Below, piece after piece: positions 50,440-58,960 of a stretch of 64,000 bases of DNA; position 1 is the stretch's first letter, and every line of letters begins with the position of its first letter. The DNA lies in assembly GCF_000283155.1 (NCBI RefSeq), contig NW_004454225.1, positions 5,339,338 to 5,403,337 on the forward strand, read 5' to 3'. A model generated the notes under the pieces. The model was not told the origin of the DNA, did no database searches, and saw only the letters and a program-made list of their open reading frames with translations. Source of the DNA: Ceratotherium simum simum. Taxonomy: Eukaryota; Chordata; Mammalia; Perissodactyla; Rhinocerotidae. The translations under genes and the position numbers were made by a program.

Positions 50440-50534
50440 GGAACCAAAGGAGGGCAAGCCTTCCCACAGCCACCAACACTGCAAGTGGGAGCTGAGAAAC
50501 AGGCGGGGCGTGCCCAGCAGGCAGAGCACGGCTG

Positions 50535-50547
50535 CTTCACTCACCGA
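50535..50547 (-). promoter_or_regulatory. SCUBE1: 5' splice site of the EGF2 exon
   Basis: The minus strand reads CTCG|GTGAGTGAAG, with GT at 50544-50543. It is a near-consensus U1 donor. Confidence 0.9.
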
Positions 50548-50673
50548 GGCAGTTGTGTCCATCGTGTGCCAGCATGAAGCCGTCAAAGCAGGTACACCTG
50601 TAGTTCCCCGGGATATTGATGCACTCATGGACACAGCCCCCGTTGTAGTAGTCATTCTCACACTCGTCGATGT
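50545..50673 (-). CDS. SCUBE1: SCUBE1 exon encoding EGF-like module 2 (exon 3 in the usual numbering)
   Basis: SCUBE1 is a secreted, membrane-tethered glycoprotein (signal peptide, EGF repeats, spacer, cysteine-rich repeats, CUB domain) made by endothelium and platelets and also linked to developmental signalling. This 129-nt exon reads, with its split first codon, as 43 residues starting [14 protein letters not shown] and ending HDGHNCL. Six cysteines sit at module positions 5, 14, 18, 27, 29 and 42. The D-x-D-E-C start and the C-x-N-x4-Y-x-C-x-C pattern (Asn20, Tyr25) are the calcium-binding and Asp/Asn-hydroxylation signature. The minus-strand acceptor reads TTTTGCAG and the donor CTCG|GTGAGT. 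Both flanking introns are phase 1, so the exon is a symmetric cassette. It matches human SCUBE1 EGF2 from memory. The DYYNGG insert argues against an unrelated EGF gene. SCUBE2 or SCUBE3 are the only serious alternatives. Confidence 0.96.
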
Positions 50674-50703
50674 CTGCAAAACGAGAGGCATGAGAGGCAT
50701 CAG
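50674..50703 (-). promoter_or_regulatory. SCUBE1: 3' splice site of the EGF2 exon, with candidate branch point
   Basis: On the minus strand the exon is preceded by CCTCTCGTTTTGCAG. A CTGAT match to the yTnAy branch consensus has its A at 50700, 27 nt upstream of the exon. The pyrimidine tract is short and interrupted by G, weaker than that of the EGF3 exon. Confidence 0.8.
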
Positions 50704-51364
50704 ACGAAGAGCCTGGGGGTCCCCTCTCCCCCCACCTGCTGAAGCCACCAGGACATGTGTGGTTAGGGGATGACTCAATAGGTATTCATTGAAGTCCTTG
50801 CTGGGGGCTGGGGACCCAAAGATGACAAAGATGAAGATCCTGGCTCTGCAACAAGGCTGGCCACCACCTGGCAGAGCAGAGCCGTGTACCAGGCACGTGC
50901 AGGGTACCTTCCAGCTCTCACCACAGTGAAGCAGGCAGGATTCACATCCAGCTCCGCCTCCCTCGAGAGCATCTCAACAATAGTAGCATGTGGGGACCCT
51001 GCCTAACGGCCCCCAAAACTGGCTCTCTTCAGCCTATCGGAGAGCCTCCCGGAGATGGAGGGCTCATTACCAGTGAAGCAGGGGATCACATACAATGAAC
51101 TTTGCATACACCAAAAAGTGTAACCTCTGGATTGAGAGAAAAGTCCATATACTCCCCCCAGTTTCCCTCCACCTCAGCGTCTGAAGCCTGAATTTCTACT
51201 GCTCCAGTGTCCTTGTTATAACAAAGGCTTCTGTCTCACAAACAACAGCCAATCGCCTTTGTAAAGGTCACCCTTTTTGCTATTTTAAGTCTTTTTCAAC
51301 ACTTCCCATCAGGGGTCAAAGGGCTATCAGTGCTGGAGTTCCAGAGAGATTTGAGGGACCTCGG

Positions 51365-51600
51365 AGAATAACAGGAACAGCTTAGTGAACACTCAGAGAG
51401 CTGCTTCTGTACCCACGGCCCGCTGGCAGCACCATATGTCATTATCTCTTCCAACCCCACACAAGCCCAACGACGAAGGCACCGTCACCGTTATCCCAAT
51501 TTTACAAGGGCACTGAAGAAACCGAGGCGTACGGAGGCCAAGACTCTGCCAGAGGTCACACGCCTAGGCAGCGGTCCAAGCGGGCTTCGAACCAGCGCAG
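51365..51600 (-). mobile_element. MIR SINE bordering the CpG-rich block
   Basis: TATCCCAATTTTACAAGGGC, ACTGAAGAAACCGAGGCGTA and GGCTTCGAACCAGCGCAG read as inverted MIR. Its 5' end, at high coordinates, is unusually CpG-rich, consistent with protection from CpG decay near 51560. Confidence 0.75.
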
Positions 51601-51950
51601 CCTGGCTGGGGAGCCCGAGGGGGCCTAACCGCGTCCGTCTCCGGGAGTGGCGAGCAGGGCCGACACCAGGGCACGGGAGAACCGTGGGCGTAGCCTGGGG
51701 GCTCCCCGTGACCCCGAACGCGCCCTGGGCTCGCCCTCTCAACCCACACCCATGGCAACCTCCACAGCCTCCGCAGGGAAGCAGGAAACGGGAGCCGGGG
51801 GCGCCCCACAGCAAAACAGGAAGTGCCGTGCTCAGTGGAACCGGAAGAGCCCCAGTTAAGCAGAACCGGAAGTGCCTCGCAAGAGGGTACCGCGGGAAGC
51901 AGCAGTCCGTCCTCTACCGGGTTGAAGAGAGATTTTCCAGGCCAGGTTCC
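51560..51950. promoter_or_regulatory. CpG-rich block with three spaced ETS motifs and an RFX half-site; candidate internal promoter or enhancer
   Basis: By hand count there are about 32 CpG dinucleotides in 51541-51940, far above the surrounding intron. Three ETS cores lie in the same orientation: ACAGGAAGTG (GGAA at 51819), ACCGGAAGAG (51843) and ACCGGAAGTG (51868), spaced 24 and 25 bases apart. CCATGGCAACC at 51750-51760 is an RFX/X-box half-site. No TATA box or Inr is obvious. ETS plus CpG is typical of TATA-less mammalian promoters. No recognisable first exon or downstream gene is seen, so promoter function is inference. An enhancer or a chance GC-rich patch are alternatives. Confidence 0.5.
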
Positions 51951-52164
51951 AGCTATGAAAGCCGGGATGGGGTCAGCCTGCAGAAGACAGGGGATCGAAG
52001 GCAAGCCTGGCTGCTCCCTGAAATGCCTGAAGAGCTGGCAAGGGGAGACACCCAGCTCCATGTTCTCTCCATGCTGGTCCGGAGGGCAGAGCTACACACA
52101 GAAGCGGAAAGCCCTGGGGGCCAGTTAACGTTCGCAGATGGGAATATCCATCTGGAAGACAGAG

Positions 52165-52295
52165 CCTGTCTCAAGAGGTAGTGAGCTCCCTGATACTGGA
52201 GGTGACCAAGCAGTGTCTGGACCCCCGCCTGCCAGGGACGCTGCCAGCAGAGGGGATAACGTCAGTGAAAACAGCAGCACGAAAGCGCCAGGATA
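52165..52295 (+). mobile_element. L3/CR1-like LINE fragment
   Basis: GGTAGTGAGCTCCCTGATAC, then TGGAGGTGACCAAGCAGTGT and CGCCTGCCAGGGACGCTG, match the conserved 3' region of CR1/L3 elements. It is ancient and non-coding. Confidence 0.65.
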
Positions 52296-53084
52296 CAGAG
52301 GCTGGCTTGTGCAGCCTACTCCTGGTGCCCACCCACCCGACCACGATGAGGGAAAAACAAAGTAGGCCGGATGTCCAAAGGTGCAAGAGACAGAAGCTTC
52401 CGCCTAAGCTGCCTGCAGTGGCCATCAGCATCAGCTGGGAAGCAGACTCAATTCTGCAAGTCATTTGAGTGGTGTTTAATCATTATATTTAATGCACTTA
52501 GAAATTTTAAATAACATTAGAAGAGGATATAAGATTTTACGTTGGGAAGGGCGCATGGTTTATAAAGACTGAGATATTGATTACCTCCCAATCTCTGCAG
52601 CCCTAACCTTTTGCCAGAGTCCCAGATACACTGATCCAACTACCTCTCCCCCTGGATCTTCCACAGATACTGCAGGCAACATGGCCCAACTTGAACTCAT
52701 CAACCTGCACTTCCCTGGGGTTCCCCATCCCAGTGAATGTTGTTATCCTTCCACCTCTCCACTGACATCAAATCAGCTACAAAAGCACGGTTTTTCTACA
52801 CCCTTCCTATGGTTACAGTCTGCCCGCTGGTCACCTATTTCCACTACCTGTCAGCATGAGCGTCGTTTCTCATCTGATCTGAACCAGCAGCTCCCAAACT
52901 GTTCCTTCCCTCCTGTCCTTCATTCAAGCAGGTGACTCAGGAGAACATCCTAGGGTGGACATGTGACTTAGGTTGGATCAGTCAGACTGAGGAGAAGGAC
53001 TTTTATTCCATGCTTGGGTAAAAGAATTCTCTCTCTCTCTCTCAACTTGTACCTCAGAAGGAAGTATGCAGGTATTTTCTCCTG

Positions 53085-53280
53085 AAACATACACCAGCCC
53101 ATTTAATTTTCACAGCAACTCTCTGGAGTAGGTATTTTAACTCCATTTTGTGGTTGAGCAAACTAAAGTGCACAGAGGTGAGGTAATTGCTCAAAGTCAC
53201 ATAGTAAGTGGTAGGGCAAGGATCAGAATAAAGGTCTTCCAGTCTACAAAGCCCATGTCTTTCCTAATAAGTTAGGATGC
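53085..53280 (-). mobile_element. MIR SINE fragment
   Basis: AACTCCATTTTGTGGTTGAG and AGGTAATTGCTCAAAGTCAC are inverted MIR. Confidence 0.75.
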
Positions 53281-53371
53281 CCGTGACATGCCAGGCATTG
53301 GCAAAGTACTTTATATATGTTATTTCACCCTTGGCCCTTGGCACATTTATGCTGTGTACTGACAAAGTGTT

Positions 53372-54040
53372 ATCCAGTCATCCAAACACCCATTCACACA
53401 TTCATCCTTCCACTTGATGTACATCCATCCACACACACACACACACAGACACACACACACACAGACACACGCCTATCCATCTGGCAAATAGCCAGCCAGC
53501 CATGCATCCATTCATCCAAACACTCATCCACCCACTCATTATCCATCCATCTAGTCACTTCATAAGCTTTCCATTCAAATACCCACCCAACCATCCTTCC
53601 ATTTGTCTATTCATGCTAAAATCTATCCATCTAAATATCCAGTCAGCTGACCATCCTTCCATTCATCCAATCACCTATTGACCCATCCATTCATCCAGCC
53701 AAACATCCACCCATACATCCAGACATGCATGCATCCATCTAAATATTCAGCCAGACATCCATCCTTCCATTCATCTAAACATCTACTCATCTAAATATTC
53801 ATCCTTCCAAACATCCATTCACTCATTCACCCATCCAGATGCCTAAACACCCATCCATCTATTCATTGATCCAAGCACCCATCCATCTATCCAAACACAC
53901 ACACACACATATCCAACATCTACTCAGTCATCCATCTATCCAGCCAAACATCCATCCATCCATCCATCCATCCAGCCATCCATCCAGCCAAACATCTATT
54001 CATCCACCCATCAATTTCCTCAAACATCATCCATCCAAAC
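53372..54040. repeat. Degenerate (CCAT)n/CATC simple-sequence region
   Basis: About 670 bases are dominated by CATCCAT-type words (CATCCATCCA, CCATTCATCC, ATCTATCCA). The purest run is near 53951-53975. CA runs are embedded near 53430-53470 and 53895-53909. Short open frames here are artefacts. Confidence 0.9.
53430..53470. repeat. (CA)n with GA interruptions
   Basis: A CA dinucleotide run broken twice by GA, lying inside the CCAT-rich block. Confidence 0.92.
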
Positions 54041-54328
54041 AGCTTACAAAATACATATAATGAGATTTTCAAAAAGAATAAGATGTTAGGGTGAAGAAAA
54101 AAGAAATGAGGGTCGAAGAAGAAGAGAAAGCTGGTGAACGTTGCAGAAATACACTCAGTAATTCCAGCACAATTGCAAACGGTAAGCCGTACATATGGCT
54201 CTGAGCTTCCTAGATGCCAAAGCAATGAAGGAAACACAATCACAGAGTCACCACATCCATAACATTTAATTAAACCAGCTATTTTAATGGTGGTAAAGTC
54301 TGAGAAAAGTATCACTTCCCCTGAATAG

Positions 54329-54430
54329 GATAATCATGTGCTCCAGTTTGCCTGGCATAGTTCCAGTTTGTGCCTGTTGTCTGGGGGTAATTATGAACAG
54401 CAACCTTTTTATATCAAAATGGCAAACTAT
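54329..54430 (+). mobile_element. Old interspersed repeat, probably a DNA-transposon fossil (copy 2)
   Basis: CTCCAGTTTGCCTGGCATAG and TTCCAGTTTGTGCCTGTTGT align with the repeat at 16438. It is shorter and more diverged. Confidence 0.55.
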
Positions 54431-55072
54431 TTGTTCACTATACTCATAAGCCATTATAAAGAGATCACCGAATAGTCAATAAAACAACTCTAGCCTTTTC
54501 CTTCGACTCCCCACAGTGTAGGCCACAGCAGGTGCCAGTGGGCTGAAGAGTGCAGGATTGTTTGCTGTTTACATCTCTTCCCTTAATCCATCCCCAAAGA
54601 TTTCCCCCAGATCCGAGCATCACTTAGAACGGCCAGGTCCTCTCCAATCTCTAGGCCTGAAGTGCTCTCACAGGCTTTGGAGGCCAACCTGCTTTACCAG
54701 CATCCTGGATGGAGAATGTCTGCTCACAAACCAAATCTCCCTGGATTTTCTGGGTCTGTGCCTTGAATTTTTGTTTTTTAAAATCATGTGAACCTCCTCC
54801 TTTAATATATGAGATAAACACACGAATAAATCTACTAAAAAAATCTCTGCCAAAGCAAGTATATTTAAAATTATTGTAAAAAACATATCGAAGAGCCACC
54901 AGCCCTGGAGGAGGTGCCACAGGCCTCCAAGACACCCATCAGGCTCAGATCACTTTTTAAGGACCATTAAAGCCAGAGAATGAGGAACAGGCCAACGACA
55001 TGGGGAGAGAGGAAGGGATAGAGGGAGGCAGAGCCAAGATCTCTGGATGTTTATTCTTAAAAAACTGTTGTG

Positions 55073-55325
55073 TGGGGCTGGCCCCGTGGCGTAGTGGTTA
55101 AGTTCTCGTGCTCTGCTTCAGCAGCCCGGGGTTCACAGGTTCAGATCCCAGGCGTGGACCGATGCACCGCTCATCAAGCCATGCTGTGGCGGCGTCCCAT
55201 ATAAAATAGAGGAAGATGGGCACGGATGTTAGCCCAAGGCCAATCTTCCTCAGCAAAAAAGAGGAGGATTGGCAACAGATGTTAGCTCAGGGCTAATCTT
55301 CCTCACAAACAAAACAAAACAAAAC
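55073..55325 (+). mobile_element. ERE-type tRNA-derived SINE (equine/perissodactyl family)
   Basis: It begins GGGGCTGGCCCCGTGGCGTA, the recognisable head of the equine ERE SINE family. RNA polymerase III box A is at 55087-55097 (TGGCGTAGTGG) and box B at 55138-55148 (GGTTCAGATCC). The body contains CATCAAGCCATGCTGTGGCG, then two similar 52-nt blocks with GATGTTAGC and AATCTTCCTC, then a CAAAA-rich tail. Perfect 14-bp target-site duplications (AAAAAACTGTTGTG) lie at 55059-55072 and 55326-55339. The cut site is TT|AAAAAA, typical of L1-machinery insertion. It is antisense to SCUBE1. The exact subfamily needs a consensus library. Confidence 0.9.
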
Positions 55326-55332
55326 AAAAAAC

Positions 55333-55635
55333 TGTTGTGGGTTGAATTGTGTCCCCCCAAAAGATGTATTGATGTCCTAAACCTTGGTACCTGTGAATGT
55401 GACCTGATTTGGAAATAGGATCTTTGCAGATGTAATCAAGTTTTAGATGAGGTCATAGTGGATTAGGGTTGGCTCTAATCCAATGACTGGTGTTCCTAAA
55501 AGAAGAAGGAAATTGGGATACAGAAACTCAGAAGATGTCAGGACAGAGTGGTGAAGACACATAGACACACAGAGGGAAGGCGCCATGTGAGCAGAGAGGC
55601 AGAGACTGAGTGGTGAAGCTGGATGTGAACCAGGG
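55333..55635 (+). mobile_element. MLT1-type (ERVL-MaLR) LTR fossil, 3'-truncated
   Basis: It starts TGTTGTGGGTTGAATTGTGT and contains the family's GATCTTTGCAGATGTAATCA and AGATGAGGTCATAGTGGATT segments. Similarity fades near 55635 and the 3' end is missing. Its first seven bases form part of the SINE target duplication, so it was already present when the SINE arrived. It is antisense to SCUBE1. Confidence 0.8.
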
Positions 55636-56009
55636 GTGACCACTGCTCCCATTTTACTGACTCAGAGGCTGAGGCACGGCATGGCCGAGGAGCTTATCTC
55701 CAGGCCCCCAGCCTGGGGCTATGCTCAAAGGCAGGCTCTAGTCCTGTTAGGGCCACATCCTTGGGGTGCGTGAGATGAATACTTTTTAAAAGTGCTTCAT
55801 GCTCCATAAAGTCATTAAGGACAAAGGAGGGGAGGAGACGTCACGTGCATCATTTTTATTTCCAAGGTCTGTGCCTACCCTTGAGGTTGAGGGGTGGTGA
55901 CAGGGATGGTTCATACGAGCAGAGAAAGTGGGCAGGACAAAAGATCTGACCGGCGTGCTGAGGATGAGAAGTTCAACAGCTCATCCTAGCCATCCCTGCT
56001 CCTTCTCTA

Positions 56010-56480
56010 GCTTGGATTTTTCGTTTTTAATAAAAACTCAATTCCCAACAGAAAACAGCTCCCAGCATCCATTAGAGCAGAGAAAAACAGCACAGGGAGC
56101 CGCTCATTATGAGATTTTTAAAAGGTCACCCAGTTCCACTTTTCCTATATTAAAATGTCGGCATGCACACACGATCCCACAGCTGTGGTTCTGCGCCAGC
56201 AACACTGGCTTGGAACTCGAGTGGGATGAGTTTGGGTTTTTTCATTTAATTCAAAATTGATTCTTGCTGCCCATAAAATATATATTTATTCTGCGGTGCC
56301 TGGGTTCTACGAGATTCTATGGCAGTGAGTCAGAGCTTCTTCTCATTTTATTTCAATACTATTTTAGGGCATTTTCCTAAAAATTAGGACTGACTTTAAA
56401 GGTTCTTAAAATGAGGATTTTTAAAGCATCCCACTCTCTGCTTTCAGAGATCATTACTGAAAATATTTTCTGGTTTCCCC
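56010..56480. promoter_or_regulatory. AT-rich repeat-poor segment; candidate regulatory DNA
   Basis: Unique AT-rich sequence without a recognised transposon, containing runs such as CATAAAATATATATTTATTC. It lies upstream (in + coordinates) of the DR1/TAATTA cluster at 56892. Evidence is compositional only. Confidence 0.3.
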
Positions 56481-56891
56481 TTGAAATTGGCATTTTTTCT
56501 TGACATTCCTTGCAGACAGTGGAGACCAAATGCTCTAACAAAGACCGCTTCCCTGGCTGGGCGTGAGCCCGTCCTCCCCTTTGTCTGGGGGCTTTAGCAA
56601 AAGCCATGCACTCCTTAGATCAGGCAACCGTTCTGGGAGAGATGTATGGCTTAGGAAGTTGAGTCCTTATTGGTGAATAAATCTTAATGTGGTTTGTTGG
56701 CTAATTACATTTGCGGGAAGGTAGTTTCTCGGGGCCGCCTAGCAGGAAGGATTAAGTCCCCTGTCTCCGGTGGCAGAGGGTTAAGCTCTGGGTTTGTAAT
56801 GACTGAGTAATGAGACCCGCTCTCTGCGGACCCCTGGCATCCATCGATCAGGTTTCCCCGCTGCCGAGACAATGCCAGAAGTGGGCCCAGC

Positions 56892-56919
56892 AGTTAATTA
56901 TGGGAAAGGTCAAAGGTCA
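56892..56919 (+). promoter_or_regulatory. Perfect DR1 nuclear-receptor motif beside a homeobox/HNF1-like site
   Basis: AGGTCAAAGGTCA at 56907-56919 is an exact direct repeat of AGGTCA with a one-base spacer, the HNF4/COUP-TF/RXR class. AGTTAATTATG lies about 7 bases upstream, containing TAATTA and an HNF1 half-site GTTAAT. The motif is seen directly; use in vivo is inference. Confidence 0.45.
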
Positions 56920-57039
56920 CGCAAAACCAACACAAATCTATATACTTTTTCATTCCCAACTGCACACAATGACCATGGCTCAACCAGAGGGTGGGAAGGT
57001 CCTCCCCCCACCCAACCCATGATCCGAGATAACCATAGA

Positions 57040-57405
57040 GTTGAGTCAGTGCTTGCTGACCTCTCCCAGTGGCCCTCCAGGCTTCAGGCCTCCACACTTG
57101 TGTTCATGCTATTCTCTCTGCCTGGAGCTCCTCCCCCTTCACAGACACCATGCACTTCTGCAGGCTGAGCCCCAGCATCCCCTCCTCCCTGAAGCTTTTG
57201 CTGATGCCCTGGCAGACGTGATTCCTCCCCACCCTCTGGGCCCCACGGCATCCTGAACAGACTCTATCATTACTCTCACTTGCTATGTAAGCCCTTTGAG
57301 GCTGTAAGTTCCATGGGGCAAGAACTGTGTTCTGTTCAGCTTAAGCCTCAGAAGTAGCAGAGTATGTTCAACAAAAGTCTGCTCAACATTGAACAAATGA
57401 ATAAT
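57040..57405 (+). mobile_element. L2 3' fragment
   Basis: TCATGCTATTCTCTCTGCCT, CCTGGAGCTCCTCCCCCTTC and the GGGGCAAGAACTGTGTTCTG tail follow L2 order. Confidence 0.7.
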
Positions 57406-57414
57406 TATCTCGAC

Positions 57415-57630
57415 CGTAGCCTCTGTTGACTGACCCTATGACGTGTAAGGCAGCATGCAGGTCCTTCACGTATGAAGACCCTGAGAAGTGGGTACCAACA
57501 TCTATATGTTACAGCAGGGGAAACTAAGGCTCAGAGATGTTACCTGCCCTGCCCAAGAGCACACAGCTAACACAAGTGGAGCCAGGAAGTGAGCCAGGCC
57601 ACCTGACTTCAGAGTCAGTGCTGTCTCAGT
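57415..57630 (-). mobile_element. MIR SINE
   Basis: GGGGAAACTAAGGCTCAGAG and CAAGAGCACACAGCTAACAC are inverted MIR, between an L2 and an L1 fragment. Confidence 0.78.
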
Positions 57631-57639
57631 CACAAAGGA

Positions 57640-57905
57640 CCATACATTGTAGGACTGCATTTATATGAAGTCTCCAGAAACGTCAAATCTATTGAGACAG
57701 AAAGTAGATTCGTGGTTTTCCGGGGCTGACAGGCTAGAGAGTGATGGCTAAGGGGTGCAGGGTTTCTTTTTGGGGTAATGAAGATGTTCTAAAATTGATC
57801 GTGGTGATGGAGGCACAACTCTGTAAATACACTAAAAGGCACTGAATTGTATATTTTAAGTGGGTGAATTGTACAGTATGTGAATTATAGCTCACTAAAG
57901 CTGTT
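57640..57905 (+). mobile_element. L1 3' UTR fragment
   Basis: The phrases TGGTTTTCCGGGGCTGACAG, ATTGTATATTTTAAGTGGGT and GTGAATTATAGCTCACTAAA match the old mammalian L1 3' end on the + strand. No coding sequence is retained. Antisense to SCUBE1. Confidence 0.85.
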
Positions 57906-58744
57906 TAAAAATTTTAAAGTTACTGCTGTTGGCGCTCTCATCCACTGTGCTGACTGGGGCTCTGGGCTCTGCCTGGATGCAGGGAAACCACGAGGATGCT
58001 CACTTTGAACTGGCCTCCAATGCCACCTGCGCAGTGAGGGCTCATGGTGGGCTTTGTGGCTCCCAGGCACCAGGAGGGACTTGCCTTCCAAATCCAAAGG
58101 ACCAGTTTTCTGTTTTTCTCCCTCAAAAACACCCTAAACGCTTTGTTGGGGGCTGTTCCCAGGCTGCGACATCAGGCCTACTGGACACCGAAGCAACCTG
58201 GCCAGGAGAAAGCTGACCTGTTGGAGTGCTTGAGAAGGAAGGGAGGAGGTGCCCCAGGGGGCCTGCCAGCCCAGAGTCTAGGTCCCTGCCGCCTCCCACC
58301 AATTACAGGCATGGTTCTGCTCCCGTCCTCTTAGTGAAAGGCAGGGGAGAAGCCCCAGACCCCCAAATGGCAGGCTCTGAGGGGCTGCTCTACAGGCCCA
58401 GTCACCTGTGAACTCAACAGGAGGATAACTAGAAACATCTAGTTGCCTGAAAGCCTGAGCTGCCATGTGGAGTGGGAAGGGGGGATCCTAGGGCTCCTCC
58501 GAGGCACCCCTTGGGTTGTATAAAGGGGTAACTGAGCCCAAAGAGAGGAACTGAGGAGCTAATCTTAGCAAGTCAGGGGCTGACAGCAACTTGAGCCCAG
58601 GATCCCGGCTCAGGCTTCTTCCCCCACCTCACAGGCCACTCAGTGGGCTCCGACAGCGGTAGGGCCTGAGCTGGCCTGGAGCAGTTTGATTTCATTCTGT
58701 TTCTCTCCACATCCCCAGTGGAGCTTCTCTCCAACAGTAACAAC

Positions 58745-58960
58745 AATGACAGCAGCGGCAGCTCTATACCAGGTCCCGTCTAATGGCAGGTGGCTTAACC
58801 CTCCCCATAGGCGAGGTAGGAAGGGCTTAACTTCCCTCATCATAGAGAAACTGATGCTCGGAGAGCTTAAGCGACTTGCCTGAATCACCCAGCTAGTACA
58901 TGGCAAAGCCAAAACTGGAACCCAGGCAGGCTGGTTCCAGACTCCACCATCCTAACCTTG
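58745..58960 (-). mobile_element. MIR SINE
   Basis: GAGAAACTGATGCTCGGAGA and TTAAGCGACTTGCCTGAATC, then CAAAACTGGAACCCAGGCAG, are inverted MIR. Confidence 0.78.

Larger units (their letters stand above)
24224..50544 (-). other. SCUBE1: SCUBE1 intron 3 (complete, with one sequence gap)
   Basis: The span between the EGF2 donor and the EGF3 acceptor is 26,321 nt, including 100 Ns that may not reflect true length. It holds a VNTR next to the acceptor, a CA microsatellite, about a dozen MIRs, an L1 3' fragment, L2 blocks, MaLR LTRs and a repeat-poor AT-rich island at 45050-45765. Stretches such as 28600-31700, 35000-36350, 37300-40000 and 43750-44700 contain only faint old-repeat similarity or nothing I recognise. 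Both ends carry GT-AG signals on the minus strand. Confidence 0.9.

Noticed and set aside
51684..52181. 165-codon + strand frame through the CpG/ETS block
   Set aside because: GC-rich composition lowers stop frequency, the frame runs into an L3/CR1-like fossil, and no family resemblance is seen. The block is more interesting as regulatory DNA.
55087..55148. tRNA-like box A and box B sequence
   Set aside because: The promoter boxes belong to the ERE SINE head. The sequence does not form a complete tRNA gene.
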